Source: a virus
IMG/VR virus record: IMGVR_UViG_3300032282_005139
Coordinates: 1 to 37,489 of that record
Direction: 5' to 3' (one strand)
Length of the DNA: 37,489 nucleotides
Below, one piece after another: positions 19,093 through 29,978 of this stretch. The notes under the pieces were generated by a model. It was not told the DNA's origin and ran no database searches. It saw only the letters and a list, made by a program, of their open reading frames with translations. Both the position numbers and the translations under genes were made by a program. Position 1 is the stretch's first letter. Every line of letters starts with the position of its first letter.

Positions 19093-20072
19093 TATTTAAC
19101 TCCACCAGTAGATTTAAAAGCTATATCAGATTTTATTTCTTCATCACCAATTTGAAGCTCAAAGTTTTTTGAAAAACTATATTTAATTATTTTAAAATCA
19201 TTGCCAAAAGAACTTTGGTTTTTCTTTGATAATAATTCTATTTCAAAATTAAAATTACCATATAGTTCATCATAAGTAGAAAATAAAGATAACTCTTGCA
19301 TGTCTATTGAGTAAATAAGTTGATTTTCTTGAACATTTGAACTAAACAAATCTATTTCAATCCCAGATTTTACAACTACTTGTCCACTACCTGTAGCTGA
19401 AGTTTTAATTATCTTTAACACAACTATGCCTGAATTTGGTGATTTATCACCAAAAATTTTTAATTTAGGACCAGTAAATGTGCCCAATATTTTTGAGCCA
19501 ACGGTTGAAGTTTTTTGATTTGACCAAATTGTAGTATCGCCCAAGTATGTTAGTGCTGCTACTCGTGAATTATTTGAATCACCAACAATTTCTGTTGAAT
19601 AGTAATTTATTGATGATGTTCCAGTCCCTGAATTTAATGCTATAAAATTAGCTCCAGACGGAGGTGTTGTTGAAATATAGTTGCCGGCATTAAATTGAAG
19701 GTATTGAATATTATCTTTGTGATAGTAGATATAATAATTTCCATCTGGTTTATATCCTGGCTCAACATTTGAAACCGATTTAAACCATAAATTTTTTTGA
19801 TAAATTGGACTATCCAAATCACCTAAAATTAAACTATGTGTTACAGTTTTTGCATTTCCGTTTTCATATACAACTATATATGAATCTGAATCGGCTTTAT
19901 TTTTAATAAGACCGTTTTCATAATAGTATAATCTACCTATATCTAAATTACCTAAATTAACATGCAACCAATCTCCAGATTTAAGTTTTTCTGTTACAAA
20001 AGGAAAACTTATAATTCTTCTAACTGAAGGATATTGGGTGGTAGATCCACTAGTATAATTAAACCAAGTCAT
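19092..20072 (-). CDS. Hypothetical tail/baseplate protein, 326 aa
   Basis: Beta-rich, Ser/Asn/Tyr-rich protein (MTWFNYTSGSTTQYPSVRRI; SGANFIALNSGTGTSSINYY) with no catalytic motif that I recognise. It is encoded between the 524-aa protein and the tail-tip protein with 1-2 nt gaps, so it is almost certainly in the same virion substructure. Specific function unknown. Confidence 0.65.
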   Translation of the reverse strand: MTWFNYTSGSTTQYPSVRRIISFPFVTEKLKSGDWLHVNLGNLDIGRLYYYENGLIKNKADSDSYIVVYENGNAKTVTHSLILGDLDSPIYQKNLWFKSVSNVEPGYKPDGNYYIYYHKDNIQYLQFNAGNYISTTPPSGANFIALNSGTGTSSINYYSTEIVGDSNNSRVAALTYLGDTTIWSNQKTSTVGSKILGTFTGPKLKIFGDKSPNSGIVVLKIIKTSATGSGQVVVKSGIEIDLFSSNVQENQLIYSIDMQELSLFSTYDELYGNFNFEIELLSKKNQSSFGNDFKIIKYSFSKNFELQIGDEEIKSDIAFKSTGGVK

Positions 20073-20074
20073 AG

Positions 20075-21649
20075 TTAAATCTCATTATATAATATTTCAA
20101 ATTCGTATGAGTTAATATCTTCTTTTTCTATATCTATTTCAATTATTGCATCAAAATAAACACCACCACCAGCAACATTATTTTGTTTAAAACTAGCTAA
20201 TCTTACGTTACTGTAAGGTTTGATTGCAGTTGAGGAAAAATATTCATCTCTTGCAGAAGTGTAATCTATACTACTTGCTTTTATTGGCATTGACCCATCT
20301 GACCCTGCGTGAGAATGATTAGATATATCTATGCCACCAACTTTAATCCCATTTTCAATATCAATATTTCCAATGATTGTTCCACCATCTCTTCTTAAAT
20401 ACTGAGGATGAGCATCACCATCTAAACCGTCTAAATCTCCATGTGATGATCTAAGATTTTGTCTTTTTTGACTATCTACTGGAATACTTTGAAATATATT
20501 TTCATATACATTTAAATCTTCTTCAAGAACTTGAGAAATTGTTTTTATTCTTTGAACTGCAACGGACTCAAGTTGAACAATATAATTAACATATCTTCTT
20601 TTAACTCTGATTAATTGCACTAATGCTTCTAATCTTCTAGACATTTGTGTTCTACGTTCTATAAAATCTGTACTTACAGAACCAAGGTTTCCTGTTACTG
20701 CATTGTTAGCAACAACTAATTCTCCAGTCAATGTTGGACAATCTGAACCCAATTGAGTTGTTGTAAAATCCAATACAAGTGGTTCAATAACACTAGACTT
20801 AAATGTCATTGCTGGCAACAAAAAGTTTGCGTAATAAGTTCCACAAGTATCTACTGAATCTCTTTTTATAACATTAGAAATTGAATGTATTTCAGAAGTA
20901 TAAGAATTTACTTTGATCGAAAAAAAAGCTTGGAATTGGGCTGCTTGTTTTTTAGAGATCTGATCCAATTCGGTTTCGGGGATAGTTGATGACGGGGCTG
21001 TAATCTCTTGGGCAAGCTGTTTCGTATAATGCGTTGCCTCTTTTGCCCAGTCAGATAATTGTTTCGCAATTTCACCTTCTGTTTCATCTGCGTATTCCTT
21101 CCCCAATTGATGTGTAACAATATTCTTAATTGTCAATATTTCATTACGCAAATAAGACAATATTTTTTTTACATCTATTAAATGACCAAATGTTGTGTGG
21201 TTTATCGTTAAGTCATACTGTTTTACTAATTCTCTACAAGACCTGCACAGATGCTGTTCTGCAAATGCATATTCTGCGTAAGGTATGAAACTTGGGCACT
21301 GAATATCTTTAGCTGAATCCACATGCTTTACAGCATCTTCCCAAACTGCTTTATGGGCGGTTTCTAATTCTATAGAAGTATATGGATTTATATTTACTTG
21401 GGTTAAATTTGTTTCAATTTCATTTAAGAGTTCAGATATTACTCTTTCGCAATAATAAACATTATTTCTAACTTCAGAAATAGGGACTTGCGACATTCCG
21501 CTGAAGTATTTAGTTGACTGTATAAAATCAGTATTTTTTGCTGCTGCTATATTCCTGTCTCCAATAGATTGGAAACTAGATACTTCAGACGTAGTATTAG
21601 AAAATACATCAGAAACTGGATTGCTTTGTCCTAAACCATATTGAGCCAT
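20075..21649 (-). CDS. Hypothetical virion protein with helical body, 524 aa
   Basis: The first about 390 residues are mostly helical, with Cys pairs near residues 119-136 (QCPSFIPY...LCRSCREL) that may bind zinc. A short segment, SSHGDLDGLDGDAHPQYLRRDGG, then resembles the HxxHxxxQYL-type motif often found at the start of fibre or tail-spike domains. A C-terminal beta part follows (YFDAIIEIDIEKED). It lies directly after TerL. Possibly a tail/neck protein; not identified. Confidence 0.65.
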   Translation of the reverse strand: MAQYGLGQSNPVSDVFSNTTSEVSSFQSIGDRNIAAAKNTDFIQSTKYFSGMSQVPISEVRNNVYYCERVISELLNEIETNLTQVNINPYTSIELETAHKAVWEDAVKHVDSAKDIQCPSFIPYAEYAFAEQHLCRSCRELVKQYDLTINHTTFGHLIDVKKILSYLRNEILTIKNIVTHQLGKEYADETEGEIAKQLSDWAKEATHYTKQLAQEITAPSSTIPETELDQISKKQAAQFQAFFSIKVNSYTSEIHSISNVIKRDSVDTCGTYYANFLLPAMTFKSSVIEPLVLDFTTTQLGSDCPTLTGELVVANNAVTGNLGSVSTDFIERRTQMSRRLEALVQLIRVKRRYVNYIVQLESVAVQRIKTISQVLEEDLNVYENIFQSIPVDSQKRQNLRSSHGDLDGLDGDAHPQYLRRDGGTIIGNIDIENGIKVGGIDISNHSHAGSDGSMPIKASSIDYTSARDEYFSSTAIKPYSNVRLASFKQNNVAGGGVYFDAIIEIDIEKEDINSYEFEILYNEI

Positions 21650-21654
21650 GATAT

Positions 21655-23538
21655 TTAAAATGTCTTTCGTCTAATTGTAGAATTTGGTTTTCTCATAAAA
21701 GATTTTTTATAACCAAATTTTTGTGGCATGAGTTTATCAGCTCTGCCAGATCCAGTTGTACCTATTTTAGCATCTTTATCGTCATCGTCTTTATCATTTA
21801 CTGTTTTTGGCATGAAGAAGGTATTTGAAAAAGATTCTGATCTTGAAGCAAATTTTGCTTTATGAAGATCACTGTAATTTTCAGTTATGGCTAATAAAGC
21901 CAAAATTAAAGCGTCGTGCGCGTGATCAACTGCAGAACCACCAGCCTCAAAGACTGGTCTGCCTGTTTGAGTAGTTCTTAAAACTACATAGGATATTAAT
22001 TGCATGTACATTTCAGCATCTAGCTCCGAAATAGCTAAGACTTCTTTTTCTAGATATTGTCTCAGGTTATCAACCATATATGGTTTAATTTCTTTTTTAA
22101 CACTTTGTTTTGTGTATGGGTCTTTAACTTCTATTGTTTCACTAAAGCTTACGCCTTTCACTTTTTCTCTTAGTCCTGTAGATATATTTTCTACACCATA
22201 TTTATGCAATAATTCAACTTGAACTTCTCCATATCCTCGGTCAACATAAATATGTTTTGGTCTAAATACAGAATTTAATTCTACAATTCTAGAAACTGCT
22301 TTAGTTAAAGTATATTCAGATTTTGGTATTTCTTCTCTGTAACATATTTTTACTTTATTTCTAAATCTTTCCTCTTCATATGTGTCAGAACAGACTTCTA
22401 AAACAACTATATTAGTTCCAGCTCCGTATTTATCCCAGTCAACTCCTATTGTATGAAAACTTCTAGCGGAAGTTAATTCAGCTTTATATTCCCAACCTGG
22501 TTCCATAAATGCTTTATCTACATATTTTCTTGGATAAACTCCTTCAGAGTCTTCTCCCCAATCCGCTTCAATTTCATGTCTATATCCTAATTCCGAATAC
22601 TGTTCTCTAAATTCATCTTCTTGATCTTTAGTAAAATATGGATTGCAATATGATGGAAACCAAAATTCTTTGAACCTTGTACTTCTGCACCATTCCCAAA
22701 ATCTTTCTCTTCTTCCGGTTGGAGTTGAGGCACCAATCAAAACTTTGTCAGGTTGGTCTTCTGCTGTTTTCTGCAACATTGCGTACAATGCATCTAAGTC
22801 GTCTGCATGCATGTAGTCCATTTCGTCTAACACAATCATGTGAGCTTCTTGACCACGAGCTACGTCTGACTTTCCACCAGAACGCATACCAGATGTGAAG
22901 AATCTAATTGTAGAACCATTAGTGAATTGAATCATGAATTGAGGACTTGTTACTTTTCTTGTTATTGAGTTCATAACAATTTCATTTTTGGCTGCTAGTC
23001 TAAGTATTTCCTGATAAATTAATTCTACGTGAGATTTCATCGGTGCAATAACCAAACATCTACCATCTTTGTGAGTGTAACTATAATGAATAAGTGCAAT
23101 AGCCATGCTAAAAGTTTTACCAAGACGACGACCAGCTCTTAACACTTTTCTTAACGAAGGATCTCTTAAGATTAAAGTTTGATAAACTCTTGTTTCTGCT
23201 TCCAAAAATTGTCTTGCCCATATACAGGGGTCTTTAGCGATGTGAAGTTGTCTTTGTTGTTCCGCCGATATCCCAGCTTCTAACAATTCTGGATCAATAT
23301 CAAAAGGTTCATCAACTAGCATTGCTAATTCACGATTGGTCAATGGTCTTTCTGTAATTGGCTCACCACTAGCCCAATTAAGATGAGTAAGTTTATTTTT
23401 AAATACCCATTCAATTCTATTTACTTGTTTATATGTCTCAATATCTTGATCTTTAATAATTTCAAGAAGATCTTCTCTAGAAAGTTTTTCTAAATTCTGT
23501 CTAAATAAAAGTGTTTTGTTTTTAAATGTTGTGCTCAT
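21655..23538 (-). CDS. terL: Terminase large subunit, 627 aa
   Basis: ATPase Walker A RAGRRLGKT is at residues 134-142. Walker B IVLDEMDYM is near residue 237, and the coupling motif GASTPTGRR follows. The C-terminal RNase H-like nuclease shows VDWDKYGAGT, YVDRGYGE and HAHDALILAL, which supply the acidic metal ligands. It packages DNA through the portal. ATG 23538 follows the upstream gene by 3 nt. The C-terminal basic stretch (GYKKSFMRKPNSTIRRK) may contact DNA or portal. No in-frame CGG is present. Confidence 0.95.
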   Translation of the reverse strand: MSTTFKNKTLLFRQNLEKLSREDLLEIIKDQDIETYKQVNRIEWVFKNKLTHLNWASGEPITERPLTNRELAMLVDEPFDIDPELLEAGISAEQQRQLHIAKDPCIWARQFLEAETRVYQTLILRDPSLRKVLRAGRRLGKTFSMAIALIHYSYTHKDGRCLVIAPMKSHVELIYQEILRLAAKNEIVMNSITRKVTSPQFMIQFTNGSTIRFFTSGMRSGGKSDVARGQEAHMIVLDEMDYMHADDLDALYAMLQKTAEDQPDKVLIGASTPTGRRERFWEWCRSTRFKEFWFPSYCNPYFTKDQEDEFREQYSELGYRHEIEADWGEDSEGVYPRKYVDKAFMEPGWEYKAELTSARSFHTIGVDWDKYGAGTNIVVLEVCSDTYEEERFRNKVKICYREEIPKSEYTLTKAVSRIVELNSVFRPKHIYVDRGYGEVQVELLHKYGVENISTGLREKVKGVSFSETIEVKDPYTKQSVKKEIKPYMVDNLRQYLEKEVLAISELDAEMYMQLISYVVLRTTQTGRPVFEAGGSAVDHAHDALILALLAITENYSDLHKAKFASRSESFSNTFFMPKTVNDKDDDDKDAKIGTTGSGRADKLMPQKFGYKKSFMRKPNSTIRRKTF

Positions 23539-23541
23539 ACA

Positions 23542-25020
23542 CTATCCAAAATGGGCTGCCATCATACCAGCTTCAGAACCCAATAAACTTCTTGCATTTA
23601 ATCTTGAGTTTTGAATTGCCATAACACCTCTTGCTCTTGAAGTTGCAGCAACTTCGTTGTCTTTAAATCCAGCTCCAAATATAGGTTTGTTAATAGAGCC
23701 TTGCATAGATTTTAGCGCATCTTTTGCAAAGTTTTCACCTTTCATTAAAACTTTTCCACCAAATTTAGCTATGTCATAAACCATTTGCCCTGTTGCAAAA
23801 ACATTAAGAGGTTCTAACACCGCGCCAGCAACCCTGCTCAATCCAACAGCACCTGCTTTTAACGCTACTTTTGCCCCAACTTCTTCTGCAAGACCGGCAC
23901 CAAAAGACTCGCCTATTATGTTAAAACCACCTTTAGCTCTTCCAACCCAACCACCACCAAACTCTCCTCCCTTTGCAAATTTTGATAGAGTAGATGGATT
24001 TAATGGCCCTTCAGCTCCACGCATAAATACTTTTCTAACACTTTCACTTTGCATGGGGTCTAATACACGTTTATAACCTGCAGTTATTCTATTTGTTAAA
24101 GTTCCTTTTGAAATTGCTGAATCAGCAGAACCTGAAATATAATCCATTGGGTTAGATCTTATTGTTGAAACTAAATTTCCTACTCTTGCTGCAGCTTGTG
24201 CCTCATACATTGGTGCCATTCCTGCTGGAACAGGAAATGCACCGGAAATTTCACTTGCAATAGCTCCCACGTCGTGAAGTGCAGGATTGGCTAATTTGTG
24301 TAATTTTACTGTATTTTCAGAAATGTTTTGTACTGTTTTTTCTGCTCTAGCCACTCTTTTTGCGCCGCGCTTAGTTAATGTTCCAGCTAGTGTTTGTTGT
24401 CTTCCGACTTCCATAAAATGTTCTGCGTCGTGCAGTTTATTCATTGTAGTTATTCTGCCTAATACACCTTTTGAAATAACCCTTTGTCCTGGAGTAACTT
24501 TTCCGTCTGCGCCAACTTCCATGCCCATTTTTATTCCAACTTTAGGCATTGCTGTTCCAAGTCTTGAGGCAACCCAGTTGGTTGAGTCTGCTATTTGACT
24601 GCCAACTCTAAACATCTTTGATTCATCTTCGCCCAAAGCAGAAACGCTATGGTACCTACCAAGTGATTTTGGATGAAGTGTATTTGCTTGTTTTGCTGCT
24701 AAGTTAGAAATTCTATTATTTAACTTATCACCGGCATTTCTCACAAATTTAAATGGAGAACTTGACCCAAACGCTTTTCGTGTGGGCGCAGTTAAATCAT
24801 CTCCAACATATGCGCCAAATCTTTTAGCTCTTGCTACTCTTGAACTAGAAGCCCCTACTGGATTCATAACATCCATGAATCCACCTCTAGCCATTGTTTC
24901 AGCGTGTCTTCTTGCACCAATTAAAGCAAGTGATACAGCACCGGGTTTATCTCTTTGTTGAAACTGAAATATTAAAGGTATGTTTACATCATCTTCTGGA
25001 CCTGGCATTTGTCTTGCCAT
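23542..25020 (-). CDS. Ala/Gly-rich basic structural protein, 492 aa
   Basis: No enzymatic motif. Helical, Ala/Gly/Lys/Arg-rich with repeated VGxxA/GKGxL patterns and a membrane-compatible C-terminal stretch (KVALKAGAVGLSRVAGAVLEPLNVFATG). The pI appears high. It sits in a row of similar proteins (199, 103 and 66 aa). By position, near TerL and the exonuclease-bearing protein, it could be an inner-head or ejection protein; this is inferred. Confidence 0.6.
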   Translation of the reverse strand: MARQMPGPEDDVNIPLIFQFQQRDKPGAVSLALIGARRHAETMARGGFMDVMNPVGASSSRVARAKRFGAYVGDDLTAPTRKAFGSSSPFKFVRNAGDKLNNRISNLAAKQANTLHPKSLGRYHSVSALGEDESKMFRVGSQIADSTNWVASRLGTAMPKVGIKMGMEVGADGKVTPGQRVISKGVLGRITTMNKLHDAEHFMEVGRQQTLAGTLTKRGAKRVARAEKTVQNISENTVKLHKLANPALHDVGAIASEISGAFPVPAGMAPMYEAQAAARVGNLVSTIRSNPMDYISGSADSAISKGTLTNRITAGYKRVLDPMQSESVRKVFMRGAEGPLNPSTLSKFAKGGEFGGGWVGRAKGGFNIIGESFGAGLAEEVGAKVALKAGAVGLSRVAGAVLEPLNVFATGQMVYDIAKFGGKVLMKGENFAKDALKSMQGSINKPIFGAGFKDNEVAATSRARGVMAIQNSRLNARSLLGSEAGMMAAHFG

Positions 25021-25619
25021 TACATACCTCTTCTGCCGTTGTGCATGCCTAACACTATTTCTCCACTTGCGTTTAATCTTTGTGCTGTTAATGCAGATTG
25101 ATTATAATATGGTGATTGAGAAATTATTTGAGAATTTTGTTGTGCAACTGCTTTAACTGACGTAGCGGTTGCTCCAATTCCACCTATTGCTCCAGCAACT
25201 GCTCCAGCACCAACAAGAATACCTCTATGTTTTCCACCAAAAACTTTAGAAGCCATATTACCCAATGCAGCACCAGCTGCCGCACCAACTATTGGTGCAC
25301 CAATTAAAGCTGCTCGACCACCAGGGTTTACTGGAAATCTAGTTGGATTAATCGTCCTTCCAATTACTGAACCTGGCAAACCGCTTGCTCCATACATCAT
25401 TGATGGAGTTAAGTCTGTCCCGAGAACAGCCTGATCAGCATTAGGATCACCAAATGCAACATCCATTGCATTCTTAATTGTTGGCTTAGCCGTTGCATCG
25501 TATAACCCTTTAAGACCTTTGTAACCAATATACGAAGCGGCCAAAACTGCGCCAGTTTTACCCATGCCAGTAGTTGGAGTTTTAGTAAGTTTTTTACCAA
25601 TACTCGATAATTTTCCCAT
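25020..25619 (-). CDS. Glycine-zipper protein, 199 aa
   Basis: The central region contains membrane-compatible glycine-zipper segments (LIGAPIVGAAAGAALGNMA and GILVGAGAVAGAIGGIGATA). The N-terminus is basic (MGKLSSIGKKLTKTPTTGMGK). Such composition suits membrane insertion, for instance an ejected virion protein helping DNA cross the inner membrane, though that is inference. Its stop and the next gene's start overlap by 1 nt. Confidence 0.65.
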   Translation of the reverse strand: MGKLSSIGKKLTKTPTTGMGKTGAVLAASYIGYKGLKGLYDATAKPTIKNAMDVAFGDPNADQAVLGTDLTPSMMYGASGLPGSVIGRTINPTRFPVNPGGRAALIGAPIVGAAAGAALGNMASKVFGGKHRGILVGAGAVAGAIGGIGATATSVKAVAQQNSQIISQSPYYNQSALTAQRLNASGEIVLGMHNGRRGM

Positions 25620-25621
25620 AA

Positions 25622-28600
25622 CTATGCTCCGTATAAATGATTATATTTATTGGCACCCATTTGCGTATGCCCTATTTTATTTCTATCTAAATTACCAACA
25701 ACCCCAGCTGTGACTAGTGGATCTCTTCTGGAAGAACTTTGTGCAGCAAATTGTTGATCAACTGCATTAAAGTCTCTAGTTGACATTGGACCTGGTTCAG
25801 TCGGTTGAGGCGCCATAACTTCATCGTAAGGTTTGTTTTTCTTATTTCTTCTACCTAGATAGTAACCGGCAGTTAGTGCGGCTGCAGCAACTGCAGTTTT
25901 ATATACTTTAGGTTTTATATTTTCTACAGCTTTAGTTAAATTCTTGTCTCTCAATAACCTTGAAGCTAAAGTCCCTTCTCCTCCTATTGAAGTCTCCAAA
26001 CCTCTTTCTGCTCTAGATTCTGCTATTCTTGTTGTAAATCCTTCATCGTCAATCATCCTTCCCATTACTGATCTTAAAAAACCCCTTTGTGATCCAGCGG
26101 AAGATCTTCTTATTAGTTCTCTGTCCCCAATTCGTTCGGCTTCTTGCAAAGCTTTATCACTCATTCTTATTGTTGCTACTCCACCTTCTTCCCCCATATC
26201 TGTTATTTGACCAACTAAACCAGCTTGTACTGCTATTGTATCTGAATCCAAACCAGATGCTATAGAACGAAGACCGGCAATGAAATTTGCGCCAATTTCT
26301 GCTGCTTCACCACTTTCTCCACCTATTGAACCAATAACCATTCCTCTTTGTTGTCTTAGACTAGCAATTTTATCAATTACCTTATTTCTTTCTCCTCCCA
26401 TGAAACCAAGAAGCAAGTTTGCTTGTTGCTCTGTTTGGACTAATCCTGCAGCTATCATTTCTTGTGGACTTCTACTTGGCGCAGCAGTTTTAAAAATATC
26501 TTGAATTGCTTCATAATAACTTTGCGCTTCTACCCTAGCTCTTCTTACAACATCTCCACCTTCTTTAACTATATCTCCACCATATACTACGTTAATAAGT
26601 GATTCTTTCCCGGCAACTTGAGAAAACCTTACAGCATTTGACCTACTTGCTCTTGCTCTCTGACTTAAAAATGGTACGACTTCTCCAGTATCTGTAAGTG
26701 TTTTCATTCTACTTTGCACTGCGTGGGAAGCCATCAAAACCGTATCAGAAACACTTGATGTTTTTTGAGATTCAAATGCTATTGCTTTAAGTTCTCCTAT
26801 CATTCCAAGTTTTCCACTTAACTGTTCTGATGCTGCTTCTGTAGCGGCATCAAGACCACTAGCTGGTACTTTTCCAGAACCTCTAATAATTGATCTTATT
26901 AACCCTTTATTTTTTTCTAATATTGGTGCTGTTGTTTCTGCCAATAGTGTTGCTGTTGATGCAAGTTGTGGGTCCATTGTAGAACCGATTATTCCAGCTT
27001 TTGCAAGTGCAGTTCCGTATGCGTCTTTTGCTTCTGGAATTATTGTATTATGTGGTTGTCTCATTAATCCAGTAACTGATGCACCAAAGTTTGCAGTTTC
27101 TGGCATGAATGGGAAACCAATGTATTGCCTTGTGGCACCAAGTGCTTCAATTAATGTACTCTCATTTGCTGCTATGTTAGTTCCAGCTGAGTCTATTAAG
27201 GAAGTTGTTCCCGCTTTTTTAGCTGCATTAATTAGCGTAATTTGTGTTACATCGATGGGACTAACGCCTAAAGTTTGAACAACTATATTTGGATTTATAT
27301 CAGCTTCTGGTGGGAGGTTTCTTGTTTCTGTTACTGTGCTTCTCACTAAATCTGGTGCGTTGATGGATGCTGGTAACGCCGTTGATCCAGATGGTGTAAA
27401 TAGTCTAAATTCTTCAGTTTCTCTATCAAACTTTATTGTTCCTTGACCACTAGGTAAACCAGGATAATCTAAGACTCCAAGTTCAACTGCCTTAATGCCT
27501 TCATCTGAAGTGACATGTTCAAATGCTTCTTGAGTTAAATATCTTGGATCCGACAATGCTACTGTTGTTACTTGAGCTCTAGAAGCTGACACGTTAAACT
27601 GAGCTCTTTTTATTAAATTAACTATTGCTGCAGGTAATCCACTTAAATCCAATCCTTCTGGTCCAACAACGTCTAAATTTTCCATATGTCCAAGTAATGC
27701 TTCAGCTGCTTGTCTGTCAGATATATCTATGTGTCCAGAATGACTAGTGGCCATTCTTTGTAATAATTCTAACTGTTCAGGGTCGCCAGATTCTGCCATC
27801 AATTTTAATAAATTAGAAGATTCAATTATATTTTGAAGTCCTCTTGGAGAAACAGATTCACCTATTGTCCTACTTCTCATTAATGCATTTGCCGAAAAAG
27901 TAGATTGAAGTGCGTACAATGCTTTTTCTTCTGGTGTACCAGCAAATGCCTCCAACCTTGCAGCAAGTTTGTTTCCTAATTGCTGTCTAGCTAAACCAAG
28001 AATGTCTATCGCCCCACCATTAGCCATTTTTTCTTCAAATTTTGCTGCAATTGCTTCTCCGCCTGATTCAGCAAATTCATCTAATGCTCTTGCAGATTTA
28101 AGTAATTGTGCAACGTCAAATTGCGCATTGTAAGTTGCTAAATAATGTCCATCTTGGTTCATTTCAGTAAAAAGATTTTTATAATATTCTGCTGCTTTTA
28201 TTCTACCGGCAGATGTTGTTAGATCAAAAGTATTACCAGTTGTATGTATTCTTTTTGCTAAAGAAGAACCAAATTTAGTTTCTTTCAAAGCAACTGCTTC
28301 ACCAAATCCAATTTGCCTGGTTAAATCAGCTGGATCTGCAGATACCTGACCTTGCATTTGTCTGGTTATCATTCTGGCTCCACGTTCATCTCCGGGCGTC
28401 GATACATATTGCTTAACTCCACCAACGCTACTTACTTGTCCACCACCAATAGATATTGATCTAACCAAATCATCTTCAGTAACACCTGATGTTTCAACGT
28501 CTAGCAAATGCAATGTAGATCCGCTCTGCTAAATCTTTTATCCCTAAAATACCACCATGATCTATATTTCTTTTTATTGAAGCAGCGCTGGGTAGGTTTG

Positions 28601-29237
28601 ACATTCCTATGCGAAAACTTTCTGCTGCTGATCTTACGGTTACACCAAGTTTTGCTCTTGGATCAATTTGAAAAGTTGATCCTTGTAAAATTTCTCCAAC
28701 AGGAGAATAATCACCTTCTGTAGATATTAAATATTGGCCTGTTTCTCTAAAAGGGTTTTGTGACTGTAAATGAAAACCTGGTAATCCAAAATTTGTTATT
28801 AAATTTCCTGTTTGTAAAACATCTCTATTAAACATTGTAACTAGTTCTTCTCTATCTGCGTAGGAACTAATTAAATTTAAGTTAATATTTGAATGTGGTT
28901 TTAATGCGGCTTGCAATTGTCTTTTTCTTAATTTTGTTATACCTACACCAGATTGCAACTCTTTTTGGATAGCTTGTCTATAACTTGCATCAAATTCTGA
29001 ATACGTTGATAATTGTTGTTCTGCAGAGCCAAAAATTTGAGTAAATCTTGATGAAGAAGTTTTGATTGGAGTTGTTAAATTTTTAGATATTGCTTTGCGA
29101 GTTCCTTCTTCATTTCCAAAAAATTCCATTCCAATATTTTGGAATGATGAAAATAGTGATTCAAATACTCTTGAAGCTGGACTTACTGCTGCTGGAAACC
29201 TAGGATCTGGTGAGCCAGCAGATATTGGTGTCACCAT
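25622..29237 (-). CDS. 1204-aa virion-type protein with internal DnaQ-like exonuclease domain, joined by a CGGA site
   Basis: Two apparently separate ORFs (247 and 963 aa) form one protein if the CGG at codon 239 is read as CGGA: DLAE-X-STLHLLDVETSG. The second ORF alone would need a TTG start without ribosome-binding site and would begin within 4 residues of the exonuclease active site, which is implausible. The DEDD motifs are Exo I DVE (D246/E248) and Exo II YNAQFDVAQL (about 369-377). A later conserved region is not resolved by eye. The about 700-residue remainder is helical and ends with a possible membrane segment (VAAAALTAGYYLG) and a basic tail. Ejection or genome-end processing is a possible role. 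Confidence 0.8.
28520..28523 (-). other. Recoding site 5: CGGA (exonuclease protein codon 239)
   Basis: The context is GCA GAG CGGA TCT ACA TTG. The zero frame stops 8 codons later. The +1 frame enters the 963-codon exonuclease ORF without interruption. It is the only in-frame CGG in the 3.6-kb gene. Confidence 0.85.
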
Positions 29238-29246
29238 AAGTTCTCA

Positions 29247-29966
29247 CTATTCTTTATCTATAACTTCTTCAGAATCTACAATATAATCATCTAATTCAAT
29301 TGTACCCATTTTTTGTCTTAATACTTTTTCTCTTTGAGATTCAAGAGTTTGAACTTTTCCTATAATATCTGATATTGCTTGAGCTGTATCAAGTTGTACT
29401 TGACCAACTTTTGCTTTTGCTTCTCTAGTAGCCAAAAGTTGATTTCTTAAATCTTTTCTTCTTTTATGTAACTTATCTTCAAGTTCAACTGCTAAGTGTA
29501 ATTCTTTTTTTAGAATTGGTTGACCATCATTGTCAACTCCAATTATATTTTCTTGTATAAAATGTTCTTTTGCAAGAAGTTTTGTTTTTCTTAAATATTG
29601 AACTTCTTGATCAACAAGGTCTCTAACCATAGAAACCTCTATTAAATTATTTGGATTAACATCCAATTGTTCTAAATACTCACCGGTAAATTGAGCAACC
29701 ATACCCATTTCTATTGGACATGGTTTACCTCTTGGAGCAAGTCTTTCCTTCATCAAAGGACAAGTATCGACAAATATGCATCGTTCTGCTTCACAGTTCA
29801 TTGGAATCGAAGAAAACATTGTGTTTCTTGTTTTTTGTGGTTTGATTAAATCAACTGCCTTTTCCTTTTCATCATCAGTCCATGTTTCAGGAAAAAATAA
29901 ATCAGGTCTTAATGATTCAAATTGTTTCATGAATGCATTTTTGTCAACTTTTTCTAATTCAGACAT
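29247..29966 (-). CDS. Hypothetical Cys-containing helical protein, 239 aa
   Basis: An N-terminal half with a possible zinc-binding cluster (CEAERCIFVDTCPLM...KPCPIEM) is followed by a long charged helix or coiled coil (ELHLAVELEDKLHKRRKDLRNQLL...). The arrangement and position upstream of TerL would suit a small terminase or packaging adaptor, but the motif does not identify a family for me. It follows the 137-aa protein by 12 nt. Confidence 0.6.
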   Translation of the reverse strand: MSELEKVDKNAFMKQFESLRPDLFFPETWTDDEKEKAVDLIKPQKTRNTMFSSIPMNCEAERCIFVDTCPLMKERLAPRGKPCPIEMGMVAQFTGEYLEQLDVNPNNLIEVSMVRDLVDQEVQYLRKTKLLAKEHFIQENIIGVDNDGQPILKKELHLAVELEDKLHKRRKDLRNQLLATREAKAKVGQVQLDTAQAISDIIGKVQTLESQREKVLRQKMGTIELDDYIVDSEEVIDKE

Positions 29967-29978
29967 TTTAATCCAATC

